Source of the DNA: Hedera helix | Lineage: Eukaryota; Streptophyta; Magnoliopsida; Apiales; Araliaceae | Direction of reading: 5' to 3' | Length of the DNA: 64,000 bases | Assembly: GCA_947179155.2 (NCBI GenBank) | Contig: OX359275.1 | Coordinates: forward strand, 37,940,808 to 38,004,807 | In this document: one piece after another, positions 44,376 to 55,874 of the stretch | Layout: every line of letters begins with the position of its first letter | Position numbering within the stretch: position 1 is the stretch's first letter | Made by a program: the position numbers and the translations under genes | Notes under the pieces: model-generated | The model's input: only the letters and a program-made list of their open reading frames with translations | The model's database searches: none | Told to the model about the DNA's origin: nothing

Positions 44376-44622
44376 TAGGGGTGGCCAAATGAACCGATTT
44401 TTTAGATAATCGGATCGGTACCGGTTCGCTATTATAAGATTCAGTATGTACCGGTTGTACCAATTTTATTATTATTATTAATAATAAATAATTAATAATA
44501 TTTTTTTTTTGTATAACCGAAATCGAATCGGTTTACACTGACCTAACCGGTCCAACCCGTTCCGGTATGTGAATTTGGATGATTTCGGTACCGATCTGGT
44601 TCGGTCCGAATGAACACCCCTA
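44376..44622. mobile_element. hAT-type MITE
   Basis: 247 bp. The left end TAGGGGTGGCCAAATGAACC pairs with the right end read in reverse, TAGGGGTGTTCATTCGGACC. Target-site duplication CCTCCAGA (44368-44375) and CCTCTAGA (44623-44630) has one mismatch; 8 bp is the hAT length. The interior is rich in ACCGGT and GGTACCG words. Confidence 0.75.
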
Positions 44623-44730
44623 CCTCTAGATAAATAAAATCTTCGATGTGAATTTCTTTACATTACAATTTAAGTTTTTATTTATTAGTGAATTTTATGT
44701 AATTATAATGTTTATAGTTTCTCGTGCACA

Positions 44731-45286
44731 ATTTTTAATTAAGCAACATACTAGTACTTGTATTTATGATATTTTCTATTTGATTTAATGATAACTGTGA
44801 TATAATGTATATTTATAAAAACAAAAAAACTCCAAGATTGTTGAGTGAAGAACCAAATTGTAAAGTAAATCGTAAAATTACTAAGACTTGTAAAATTAAC
44901 GTCGTTGAGTAAAAACACTCAATTATATCAAAAGACTAACTCTACGATGTTACACTAAAAGACAAAATTATCAAGAGTGTTATTTATTTTATCCTAATTT
45001 TTTCTATTGTTTCTTCAAGTTTTATAAGCTATAAATATTATTTTCTCTCACAAATTTTATCTCTCTCTTTTCATTTTATGAGAATTCCTCTCTCTCCCTC
45101 GTCCTATCTTTTTCCGTCACTTCCTTGTCCACTCTTATATTTAATTTATAATTTATTTTCCTCCTTATTTATCATTACTAATCTTTGTGACACACGTGTG
45201 AAAAATAACGATTTTTTAATTAAGCAACATGTTAGTATTTGTATTTATGATATTTTTTTATTTAATGATAACTGTGATATAATGTA
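44731..45286 (+). repeat. Tandem repeat of a 480-bp unit, second copy split by element 2
   Basis: Unit 1 is 44731-45210. Unit 2 begins at 45211, is interrupted by element 2 after 45286, and resumes at 55113 to about 55517. Shared words include TTAATTAAGCAACAT, GATAACTGTGATATAATGTA, GAGTAAAAACACTCAA, TTTTATGAGAATTCCTCTCT and TTTATCATTACTAATCTTT. The origin of the unit is not recognised. Confidence 0.8.
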
Positions 45287-48200
45287 TGTAAGACCCCGAA
45301 TTTATGAAATACAAAATTTAATTTTTCTTCATATATATTTTTCCTAAAACAGTAAATGGTTAAATTGACAAAATTGAAAGTTAAGGATGTTATGTGTAAA
45401 TTTTATTTTGTCGGACAATATTCTTTTTGTCGGGGAATATTCGTTTTGTCGGGGAATATTCGGGCCGTACGACGGCGCCGAAATAACTAATTATTGGTGG
45501 AGCCCACAACGGAATAATTGTCGGATATAGAAAACGACAGAAGTAACCTTTTTAAATAAAAATAGTCAACGGTGTTAACTGTTAAAATACCGGTGATAAA
45601 AGAATAGTAGCATACGGTAAATTATGGTATTTTCTGTAGCACACGGTATTGCACAGTGTCTCATATTATTGACACCGTAACTATTACGCATCATTTCATC
45701 AATAATTGTCACTGCATAATATTTTATATTATCAATTCAATAATTGTTGTTACACAGTATTTTGCATTATTGATTCAATAATTATCATTACACTGTATTT
45801 TATATCATTGAGTCAATAATTGTTGTTGCACTATTTTTAAAATTATTGAACCTAATAATTGTCACAGTAGCAAATATACTGTAATTTATATTATTAAATT
45901 AATAATAATCTGTAACGTGTTTATTACATTATTGTTAAATTATTGTTGTAGCATTATTTTATTTTATATGTTGGACCCACAGGAAGAATAAATAAATAAA
46001 TAAAAAAAAAAAAAATTAATTTTACTATTTGAAATAGTAACGTGAATAGTAACATGTGGGCCCCTGTAGGACCCACCTGAAAAAAATTTGCACAAAAATG
46101 TGCAGGAATTGCTAAATTGTTGCGCAGAGGCTGCTGCAGCCTTTGTTGATTCCTCAGCTGGCGTGTATCACACCAGTTCACCTACCACACGCATAGTAAC
46201 TTCTTTTCTCCTATAAATAGCTTGCTCAGCTGAATAGAAAAATCACACCTAAAACATAAAAATTTTCTATAAGAATTTTATGAGTTTTCTCTGAGAATAG
46301 TAAGGTTATTTTGAGAGTTTGAAAGCCAAAAGGAGTGCAGGAATTTTTCAAGTAAGTCTTTTATTAAAGTGTAGTAATTTTATAAATTCCTATTTTTCAC
46401 GGTATTCATAAATCTTCCTTTAGAAGACTCTTCTTTAAGAAGATTCATTTTTAAAAGCTTTATTTGGAAGATTTATTTTGGAATATTATTTTTAAAACTA
46501 TTTAAAAGTAGTTATATTATACTACAAAAATTATGTTAAATATATATAATTTTGATAATTCATATTATACGAGTTATCATACACTTTGAAATTTATATGT
46601 GGAAATTACTAATTTTATTATAAAAATATAGGTTGATCAACCTCATTTAAATCAATATCCAGTCACGTGTTAAGGTAAGGGGTATCATTCTTTTCATCAT
46701 CATAAATGGATATTATTTTCTTTCTTACTTGAAGGGATTATCATTCTTTGATTCTCGAAAATAATATCGTTTCTTTCTTGTGCCATTTACTTCCATGTAT
46801 TAAATTGTGGGAATAACCTTACGGCGCGGTTTACCGCCTGTTGGTGAATAACATTTTGTATTCATTCCTTATTAATCTTTGAGAATAACCTTACGGTGCG
46901 GATTATCGCCTGTTTGGTGAATAACTCTTCGTGTTCAAATTCTATTAAATTGTGGGAATAACCTTACGGTGCGGATTACGCCTGTTGGTGAATAACCCTT
47001 TTTATTTGTCTCGTGTGGAAATAATTTGTCTACACGAATTATCACATGACACTTTTATTCCATATTCGTAAGTGATATCATTTTCCTTTATACTCATAAG
47101 GGATACCATCTTTTTCATCTTCCATTATTCAAACTTACTATGGTAAGGGATATTAATTTCCTTCACCGTTTGTTAATCAAACCTGCTACGGTAAGGGATA
47201 TTATTTTCTTTCATACTCCTAAATCGAAACTTATTATGGAACTATTGCTTCTATAATTCCTGAAAATATTATATGTTCCATAATAGTTGAACTTCATTAT
47301 TTCAACTGAACCTTCCTATTTACGTGAACCTTTCTATTGAACTGTAACCGTTATTCTGAACTGTGGATCTTGAATATCATTTTTAAATTTCACTCCACAT
47401 CATGTTGGCAATTTGGACATTATTTGAATCTGCACAAAGTAAACTTCTGATACTTATTGTTTATCCTGTTCTTCTGTTCATCATTTGTATCACTGTTATT
47501 TGTATTAATCATCAAGAATCAAGCTGTTGTGAATATCTGTGGCCGGGGGCACAGATGTGATATAATTGTTGAACAGATGATAGGTTAAAGGCGATATACT
47601 AGGTTAAAGGTGATACATCTGTTCGGTGTCTTTTATGGCACGTGGTGAATGTTCTCTTTGGCCCGTAGTGCAAAGATGAACTGTTGGTTGGTATGATTAT
47701 GACCAAAGGCTGAATCTGGTATAATCATGACCGTTGGTGCTTTATTGAATATCTTTGGCCCGTAGTGCAAAGATGAACTGTTGATTGGTATGATTATTAC
47801 CAAAGGCTGAATCTGGTATAATCATGACCGTTGGTGTTATATTAAATGTCTTTGGCCCGTAGTGCAAATATGAACTGTTGATCTGCATGATTATGATCAG
47901 GAACTGTGAATTTTTATTATCATGACTAATGGTATTTCAGATGATAAAAGTTGATGATATTTTTACAAAAAAGAGAAGCGAGTGGACATTATAGTCTGCA
48001 TTATTCTTCTAATAGATTGTTCATTCCGCTGCTATTATTGATCTGAACGTTGTTTAAGAATTTAACTACAGTTTTTGATATAAACCTTGTAGTCTATTGT
48101 ATTCTATCAAGAACTCAACTGTTGAAGGCTAATGATAATTTATTCGTCATTATCTTAGTCATGATATTTCTTACTGGGCTATTTGAGCTCACCCTTTCTT

Positions 48201-48448
48201 TTCGTTCCATTGTTTTTCAACAGGAGATGAGAACGTAACGGGGTCTAGCCGGGGAATGGAGTGAGAGTGCGGGGATAGCTATCATAGTCTTCACGTGTTA
48301 TAAAATAGTGTGGCAATAATAATGAAGACTTAGTTGTGTTGTATTATCCACTGTATTGTTGTACGTTGTATTTCATTGTAATAATTTTGTTGTAGTCTTT
48401 TGACGACTCAAGTCTGGGCTGTGTGGGCTCAGATTTGGGGGCGTCACA
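45287..48448 (+). repeat. 5' LTR of element 2
   Basis: 3,162 bp, TG...CA, with TATA box CTATAAATAG at 46211-46220. It carries internal tandem modules (GGAATAACCTTACGGTGCGG units at 46810-46990, GGCCCGTAGTGCAAAGATGA units at 47660-47880). Confidence 0.95.
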
Positions 48449-48450
48449 GT

Positions 48451-48462
48451 TGGTATCAGAGC
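48451..48462 (+). promoter_or_regulatory. Primer-binding site of element 2
   Basis: TGGTATCAGAGC, two bases after the 5' LTR, is a perfect complement of the 3' end of plant initiator tRNA-Met, the usual primer for this class. Confidence 0.9.
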
Positions 48463-48647
48463 TTAGGGATATGGTCTTTAATGGAGATCTGGGGTAGAAC
48501 TAGGAGGGGAGAGACGAATATAATCAGTCACTAGTGTGTCCCACCTAAATTAGATTTTATTATCTAATGAGTTGATTTGAATATAGGGACATGAAGTGAT
48601 GAGTCAGTTTATTTGAACTAACATCTATTTTGTGACCACAGTTAAGT

Positions 48648-49256
48648 ATGGCATCTGGAAATCAGGAGGTTAACCACGGAGTACCCGAAGTGAATGTAGA
48701 GGCCACAAACAATTCTTCTACAAACTCAGAGTTGAATAATTTGCCTAAAGCAAAAATTATTTGTATCCGATCTAAAGAAGAAGAAGGTGAAAGTTCTTCC
48801 GTCGTTCTTCCAAATTCGTTCTTTAAAGGATATCTGGAACTTGCGGAAATTGTTGCCTTTAATTTGCTCGACAATTGGAAACATATCATCACCTGGTTAT
48901 GCTCGATAACAAAGGATCAGAATATATGGACGTTCCATATAAGTCTTTGGGATTTATGGTGTTCGAGCTATGATTTTCAAGATTATTTAAAAATGATGTA
49001 TCTATACTTTTGGGCGTTACAATTTAGAGGAATTCAGGTTAAGTTAGTCACTATCGTGGAAACTGTAGTCTATCGAAAATACTATTTTAATGGAAATCAT
49101 TGGTACGCTACTACTGATGAAGTTGAAGAATCTGAGAAACAGTTCGTTAGAGAACTATTTCGTGGTATCCCCATGGTTGAAATACGTGAAGATCCGGATG
49201 AAGTATATGGGACTCGATTTGATGATGACAGCCTTGATGATCAAGAAACCGAATGA
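48648..49256 (+). CDS. Element 2 5' internal frame (202 aa) in gag position, unrecognised
   Basis: Open from ATG 48648 (MASGNQEVNHG) to a stop at 49256. The N terminus is hydrophilic and Asn-rich, followed by NLPKAKIICIRSKEEEGESS, then a Trp/Tyr-rich middle (WTFHISLWDLWCSSYDF, YLYFWALQFRG) and an acidic tail (EIREDPDEVYG). There is no zinc knuckle and no capsid-like motif, and it is much shorter than Gag of related elements. It may be a deletion relic fused to foreign sequence. The frame is intact here but shifted in element 1, so a function is doubtful. Confidence 0.55.
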   Translation: MASGNQEVNHGVPEVNVEATNNSSTNSELNNLPKAKIICIRSKEEEGESSSVVLPNSFFKGYLELAEIVAFNLLDNWKHIITWLCSITKDQNIWTFHISLWDLWCSSYDFQDYLKMMYLYFWALQFRGIQVKLVTIVETVVYRKYYFNGNHWYATTDEVEESEKQFVRELFRGIPMVEIREDPDEVYGTRFDDDSLDDQETE

Positions 49257-49884
49257 GGTGATAACCGGTAAGTTATTCATAAATTCTCGTGAATTCTACT
49301 CTCTGTTAGATACTGGCTCTATCCACTCTTTTATCTCACCTATATGTACTCAACGTTTAACTTTGCCTATTGAAAACTTAAATCTTGTCTTATCAGTTGA
49401 AATCTCATTGGGAGAAATACCTATTACATTTACTATCTATAAATCTTGCCTAGTTTAAATCAACAACCTCACATTACCTGTTGACCTTATTTCTTTGGAG
49501 ATGCATGAATTTGATGTGATTTTAGGAATTGATTGGTTGACTACCCATCATGCTAAAATTGATTGTTTTCATAAGATTATTAGTTTTCATATTCCTAATC
49601 AACCTGTCATGCAAATTCAAGCAACTAAACCATTGAAATCTATAACTATTATTTCTAGCCATAAAGTCATTCGTTTATTGAAAAACGGATGTCAAGCCTT
49701 TTTAGCCTATGTCATTTATTTGAACAAAAACACGTCAAACTTGAATGATATTCCTATTGTTAATGAGTTCCTGACGTTTTTCCTGAGAAACTTCCTGGCT
49801 TATCCCCAAACCGAGAAATTGAATTCTGTATCGATCTTGAACCCGATACTAAGCCCTTTTCCAAAGCCCAAATGGCTCCCGTAG
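49240..49884 (+). pseudogene. Element 2 protease remnant with stop
   Basis: The aspartic protease core is intact at LLDTGSIHSFISP, unlike element 1. A TAA at 49456-49458 follows KSCLV, at the same place as in element 1. Reading through, LPVDLISLEMHEFDVILGID leads to the start of the reverse transcriptase, whose first motif APVERQEMKV is followed by LLDIGIIRA and then the deletion junction near 49935. Confidence 0.85.
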
Positions 49885-49903
49885 AACGCCAAGAGATGAA
49901 AGT

Positions 49904-51956
49904 TTGATTATTAGATATCGGTATCATTCGAGCGAGGAATGCGAGAAGAGTTTTCAAGAACTCAAGAGGAGACTTGTTTCAGCTCCTGTTCTGACCATTC
50001 CATCAGGATCGGGAGAATTTGTCATATACAGCGATGCTTCAGGCAAAGGTCTAGGCTGTGTCCTTATGCAACATGGAAAGGTTACAACTCAAAGATTATG
50101 AGAAAAATTACCCTACTCATGATCTAGAGTTGGCAGCAGTCGTTTTCGCGTTGAAGATCTGGAGACACTACTTGTACGGAGAAAAAGTGGATATCTATAC
50201 GGATCATAAAAGTCTCAAGTATTTCTTCACCCAGAAGGAACTCAACATGCGACAACGACGTTGGCTTGAGCTGTTGAAGGATTATGATAACACAATCCAG
50301 TATCACCCGGGAAAGGCGAACGTTGTAGCTGACGCTTTGAGCAGAAAATCTTATGCGAGTACAAGTGCACTGCTGACAACACAAAAGCGTATTTTGTACG
50401 ACTTGCAAAAGATGGAGATAGAGCTAAAGACACCAGGGACCCACTCGAAGATTGCTCACGTGCGAGTAGAACCAGCTTTAATCGATAAAATTAAAGCTGC
50501 TCAAGCTACCGATCCGGAACTGATAAACATGATAAAAAAAGTACAAGAAGGTACCATTCCCGAAGCAAGAATCGACGAGAAAGGAATACTTCGAGTCAAC
50601 TCTCAACTCTGTGTTCCTAACGATCCTGAATTAAAGCATAAAATCATGATGGAGGCACACAACACGCCGTTTGCAATCCACCCAGGAGGTACCAAGATGT
50701 ATCGAGATCTTCGACATACATTTTGGTGGAACAATATGAAAAGGGAGATTGCAGAGTTTATCTCAAGGTGCCTAACTTGTCAACGTGTCAAGGCAGAGCA
50801 TCAAGTACCTAAGGGTCCATTACAACCACTTGAGGTTCCCGAATGGAAGTGGGAACACATCAATATGGATTTCGTGACAGGTCTTCCCAAAGTTTCTCAA
50901 GGCTTAGATGCAATTTGGGTCATCGTAGATAGATTGACCAAATCCGCTCATTTCTTGCCTATACGAGAAAACTTTTCACTTGAACGTCTTGCCGGTATGT
51001 ACATAAATGAAATCGTGAGACTGCATGGCATGCCAGTTTCCATAGTTTCTGATCGAGATCCTAGATTCACTTCACGCTTTTGGATCAGTCTACAAAAAGC
51101 TATGGGCACTGAACTACGTTTTAGTTCTGCATACCATCCTCAAACGGACGGACAATCGGAAAGGACGATCCAGAACCTCGAAGATCTTTTGAGACTTTGC
51201 GTACTAGATTTCAAAGGAAGTTGGGATAAGTACTTGCCATTGGTGGAATTTTCCTACAAAAACAATTACCAAGCAAGTATAGGTATGGCTCCATTCGAGG
51301 CTTTATATGGACGCAAGTGTCGCTCTACAGTATGTTGGAATGAGGTAGGAGAAGCAAAACTGTTGGGACCCGAGTTGGTACGCTTGACGACCGAAAAGAT
51401 CCAAATGATCCGACAACGAATACAGACAGCACAAGAACGACAAAAGAGTTATGCCGATCTTCATCGGAGAGATGAGAGATTCAACGTCGGAGATCATGTA
51501 TTCTTACGTGTTTCTCCATGGAAAGGAGTTACGAGATTCGGAAAGAGAGGAAAGCTCAACCCTCGATTTATTGGCCCATTTGAAATCCTCGATCGAGTAG
51601 GATCCGTAGCCTACAGACTAGCCCTACCACCAAGTATGTCTCGCATCCATAACGTTTTTCACATATCTATGTTACGTAAATATGTGAAGGACCCAAACCA
51701 CGTCATTGAGTTAGAACCAGACGTTATAGCAGAAGATTTAACGTATGAGGAGGTACCTGTTAAGATCCTAGATAAGAAGGAGCAGATCTTACGCTCAAAG
51801 GTTATACCTCAAGTTAAGGTTTTATGGAGGAACCAAGATATTGAGGAAATGACCTGGGAGCTAGAATCTGAGATGAAGTCTAGGTATCCATACCTCTTCG
51901 AAATGCCAGGTACGTCAATTTCGGGGACGAAATTTCATAAGGAGGGGAGGTTGTAA
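49904..51956 (+). pseudogene. Element 2 RNase H, integrase and chromodomain-like frame
   Basis: The frame resumes inside the RT thumb (EECEKSFQELKRRL), continues into RNase H (YSDASGKGLGCVL), then is shifted by a 17-nt deletion at about 50084 compared with element 1. From there a single open frame of about 630 codons carries the rest of RNase H (TDHKSLKYFF, ADALSRK), the integrase zinc finger (HPGGTKMYRDL, CLTC), the DDE core (DFVTG, SDRDP, GQSERTIQNLED), FIGPFEILDRVGS and a chromodomain-like tail (VLWRNQDIEEMTWE). The integrase half is uninterrupted. The stop codon overlaps the 3' LTR. Confidence 0.9.
51939..51950 (+). promoter_or_regulatory. Polypurine tract of element 2
   Basis: AAGGAGGGGAGG immediately before the 3' LTR, the expected plus-strand primer site. 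Confidence 0.85.
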
Positions 51957-54900
51957 GACCCCGAATTTATGAAATACAAAATTTAATTTTTCTTCATATA
52001 TATTTTTCCTGAAACAGTAAATGGTTAAATTGACAAAATTGAAAGTTAAGGATGTTATGTGTAAATTTTATTTTGTCGGACAATATTCTTTTTGTCGGGG
52101 AATATTCGTTTTGTCGGGGAATATTCGGGCCGTACGACGGCGCCGAAATAACTAATTATTGGTGGAGCCCACAACGGAATAATTGTCGGATATAGAAAAC
52201 GACAGAAGTAACCTTTTTAAATAAAAATAGTCAACGGTGTTAACTGTTAAAATACCGGTGATAAAAGAATAGTAGCATACGGTAAATTATGGTATTTTCT
52301 GTAGCACACGGTATTGCACAGTGTCTCATATTATTGACACCGTAACTGTTACGCATCATTTCATCAATAATTGTCACTGCATAATATTTTATATTATCAA
52401 TTCAATAATTGTTGTTACACAGTATTTTGCATTATTGATTCAATAATTATCATTACACTGTATTTTATATCATTGAGTCAATAATTGTTGCTGCACTATT
52501 TTTAAAATTATTGAACCTAATAATTGTCACAGTAGCAAATATACTGTAATTTATATTATTAAATTAATAATAATCTGTAACGTGTTTATTACATTATTGT
52601 TGAATTATTGTTGTAGCATTATTTTATTTTATATGTTGGACCCACAGGAAGAATAAATAAATAAATAAAAAAAAAAAATTTAATTTTACTATTTGAAATA
52701 GTAACGTGAATAGTAACATGTGGGCCCCTGTAGGACCCACCTGAAAAAAATTTGCACAAAAATGTGCAGGAATTGCTAAATTGTTGCGCAGAGGCTGCTG
52801 CAGCCTTTGTTGATTCCTCAGCTGGCGTGTATCACGCCAGTTCACCTACCACACGCATAGTAACTTCTTTTCTCCTATAAATAGCTTGCTCAGCTGAATA
52901 GAAAAATCACACCTAAAACATAAAAATTTTCTATAAGAATTTTATGAGTTTTCTCTGAGAATAGTAAGGTTATTTTGAGAGTTTGAAAGCCAAAAGGAGT
53001 GCAGGAATTTTTCAAGTAAGTCTTTTATTAAAGTGTAGTAATTTTATAAATTCCTATTTTTCACGGTATTCACAAATCTTCCTTTAGAAGACTCTTCTTT
53101 AAGAAGATTCATTTTTAAAAGCTTTATTTGGAAGATTTATTTTGGAATATTATTTTTAAAACTATTTAAAAGTAGTTATATTATACTACAAAAATTATGT
53201 TAAATATATATAATTTTGATAATTCATATTATACGAGTTATCATACACTTTGAAATTTATATGTGGAAATTACTAATTTTATTATAAAAATATAGGTTGA
53301 TCAACCTCATTTAAATCAATATCCAGTCACGTGTTAAGGTAAGGGGTATCATTCTTTTCATCATCATAAATGGATATTATTTTCTTTCTTACTTGAAGGG
53401 ATTATCATTCTTTGATTCTCGAAAATAATATCGTTTCTTTCTTGTGCCATTTACTTCCATGTATTAAATTGTGGGAATAACCTTACGGCGCGGTTTACCG
53501 CCTGTTGGTGAATAACATTTTGTATTCATTCCTTATTAATCTTTGAGAATAACCTTACGGTGCGGATTATCGCCTGTTTGGTGAATAACTCTTCGTGTTC
53601 AAATTCTATTAAATTGTGGGAATAACCTTACGGTGCGGATTACGCCTGTTGGTGAATAACCCTTTTTATTTGTCTCGTGTGGAAATAATTTGTCTACACG
53701 AATTATCACATGACACTTTTATTCCATATTCGTAAGTGATATCATTTTCCTTTATACTCATAAGGGATACCATCTTTTTCATCTTCCATTATTCAAACTT
53801 ACTATGGTAAGGGATATTAATTTCCTTCACCGTTTGTTAATCAAACCTGCTACGGTAAGGGATATTATTTTCTTTCATACTCCTAAATCGAAACTTATTA
53901 TGGAACTATTGCTTCTATAATTCCTGAAAATATTATATGTTCCATAATAGTTGAACTTCATTATTTCAACTGAACCTTCCTATTTACGTGAACCTTTCTA
54001 TTGAACTGTAACCGTTATTCTGAACTGTGGATCTTGAATATCATTTTTAAATTTCACTCCACATCATGTTGGCAATTTGGACATTATTTGAATCTGCACA
54101 AAGTAAACTTCTGATACTTATTGTTTATCCTGTTCTTCTGTTCATCATTTGTATCACTGTTATTTGTATTAATCATCAAGAATCAAGCTGTTGTGAATAT
54201 CTGTGGCCGGGGGCACAGATGTGATATAATTGTTGAACAGATGATAGGTTAAAGGCGATATACTAGGTTAAAGGCGATACATCTGTTCGGTGTCTTTTAT
54301 GGCACGTGGTGAATGTTCTCTTTGGCCCGTAGTGCAAAGATGAACTGTTGGTTGGTATGATTATGACCAAATGCTGAATCTGGTATAATCATGACCGTTG
54401 GTGCTTTATTGAATATCTTTGGCCCGTAGTGCAAAGATGAACTGTTGATTGGTATGATTATTACCAAAGGCTGAATCTGGTATAATCATGACCGTTGGTG
54501 TTATATTAAATGTCTTTGGCCCGTAGTGCAAATATGAACTGTTGATCTGCATGATTATGATCAGGAACTGTGAATTTTTATTATCATGACTAATGGTATT
54601 TCAGATGATAAAAGTTGATGATATTTTTACAAAAAAGAGAAGCGAGTGGACATTATAGTCTGCATTATTCTTCTAATAGATTGTTCATTCCGCTGCTATT
54701 ATTGATCTGAACGTTGTTTAAGAATTTAACTACAGTTTTTGATATAAACCTTGTAGTCTATTGTATTCTATCAAGAACTCAACTGTTGAAGGCTAATGAT
54801 AATTTATTCGTCATTATCTTAGTCATGATATTTCTTACTGGGCTATTTGAGCTCACCCTTTCTTTTCGTTCCATTGTTTTTCAACAGGAGATGAGAACGT

Positions 54901-55112
54901 AACGGGGTCTAGCCGGGGAATGGAGTGAGAGTGCGGGGATAGCTATCATAGTCTTCACGTGTTATAAAATAGTGTGGCAATAATAATGAAGACTTAGTTG
55001 TGTTGTATTATCCACTGTATTGTTGTACGTTGTATTTCATTGTAATAATTTTGTTGTAGTCTTTTGACGACTCAAGTCTGGGCTGTGTGGGCTCAGATTT
55101 GGGGGCGTCACA
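51952..55112 (+). repeat. 3' LTR of element 2
   Basis: 3,161 bp, almost identical to the 5' LTR; TATA box at 52875-52884. The stop codon of the pol frame lies inside its first five bases (TG-TAA). Confidence 0.95.
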
Positions 55113-55517
55113 ATGTATATTTATAAAGACAAAAAATTTCAAGATTATTGAGTGAAGAATCATATCGTAAAGCCAAATCGCAAAATTATTAAGAATTATA
55201 AAATTAATGTTGTTGAGTAAAAACACTCAACTATATCGAAAGACCAACTCCACAATTTTACATTGAAAGACAAAATTATCAAGAATATTATTTACTTTAT
55301 CTTAATTTTTTCTATTGTTTCTTCAAGTTTTATAAGCATTATATATTTTCTCTCACAACTTTTTTCTCTCGCCTTTTATTTTATGAGAATTCCTCTCTCT
55401 CCCTCTTCCTATCTTTTTCTGTCACTCCCCTTTTCCACTCTTATAATTAATTTATAATTTATTTTCCTCCTCATTTATCATTACTAATCTTTATGGCACT
55501 CGTTTGAAAAATAACAA

Positions 55518-55860
55518 ATTTTTTTTTTCTAATGATATAAAATTGGGTGAGAGAAATTAGGGAAGTGGGAGAAAAAAATAATTTTCTTTGTGCACGTTTA
55601 TTGATAGTCTTTTATTTTTGTAAATTTATTTGCCTTATTTTTTTTAATTTGATTTTTTCTTTTTTCTTTATATATTAATCGTGCGTGCGTGTAGATTAGT
55701 ATCAACAAATATCATAATATTACATCAAAAATTGTGTTTTGCACCGTAGGTGCTAGTATGTTTAGTTTGAAATGTTTTGAATAGGGTGTTTCCGTAATTT
55801 CGGTGAACTGAGTATATTTTTCCCCAAATTAAATAGCCCGGGTCTAAACTAACTATACAT
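55518..55860. other. Intergenic upstream of the RRM gene
   Basis: AT-rich, no repeat family recognised; includes the likely promoter of the RRM gene. Confidence 0.5.
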
Positions 55861-55874
55861 TCCTAGCACTCTAA

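Larger units (their letters stand above)
45287..55112 (+). mobile_element. Element 2: Ty3/gypsy LTR retrotransposon
   Basis: A 9,826-bp element of the same family as element 1, here in plus orientation. LTRs are 45287-48448 and 51952-55112. Target-site duplication ATGTA is perfect (45282-45286 and 55113-55117). It has a primer-binding site and polypurine tract, and internal protease, RNase H, integrase and chromodomain-like regions. It lacks recognisable gag and the reverse-transcriptase core, with the same deletion junction as element 1. I count about eight substitutions between its LTRs by eye, so it is young. Confidence 0.95.

Noticed and set aside
48449..48470. tRNA-like sequence next to the LTR
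   Set aside because: Only the 12-base complement of a tRNA 3' end; it is a primer-binding site, not a tRNA gene. I found no tRNA or rRNA gene in the window.
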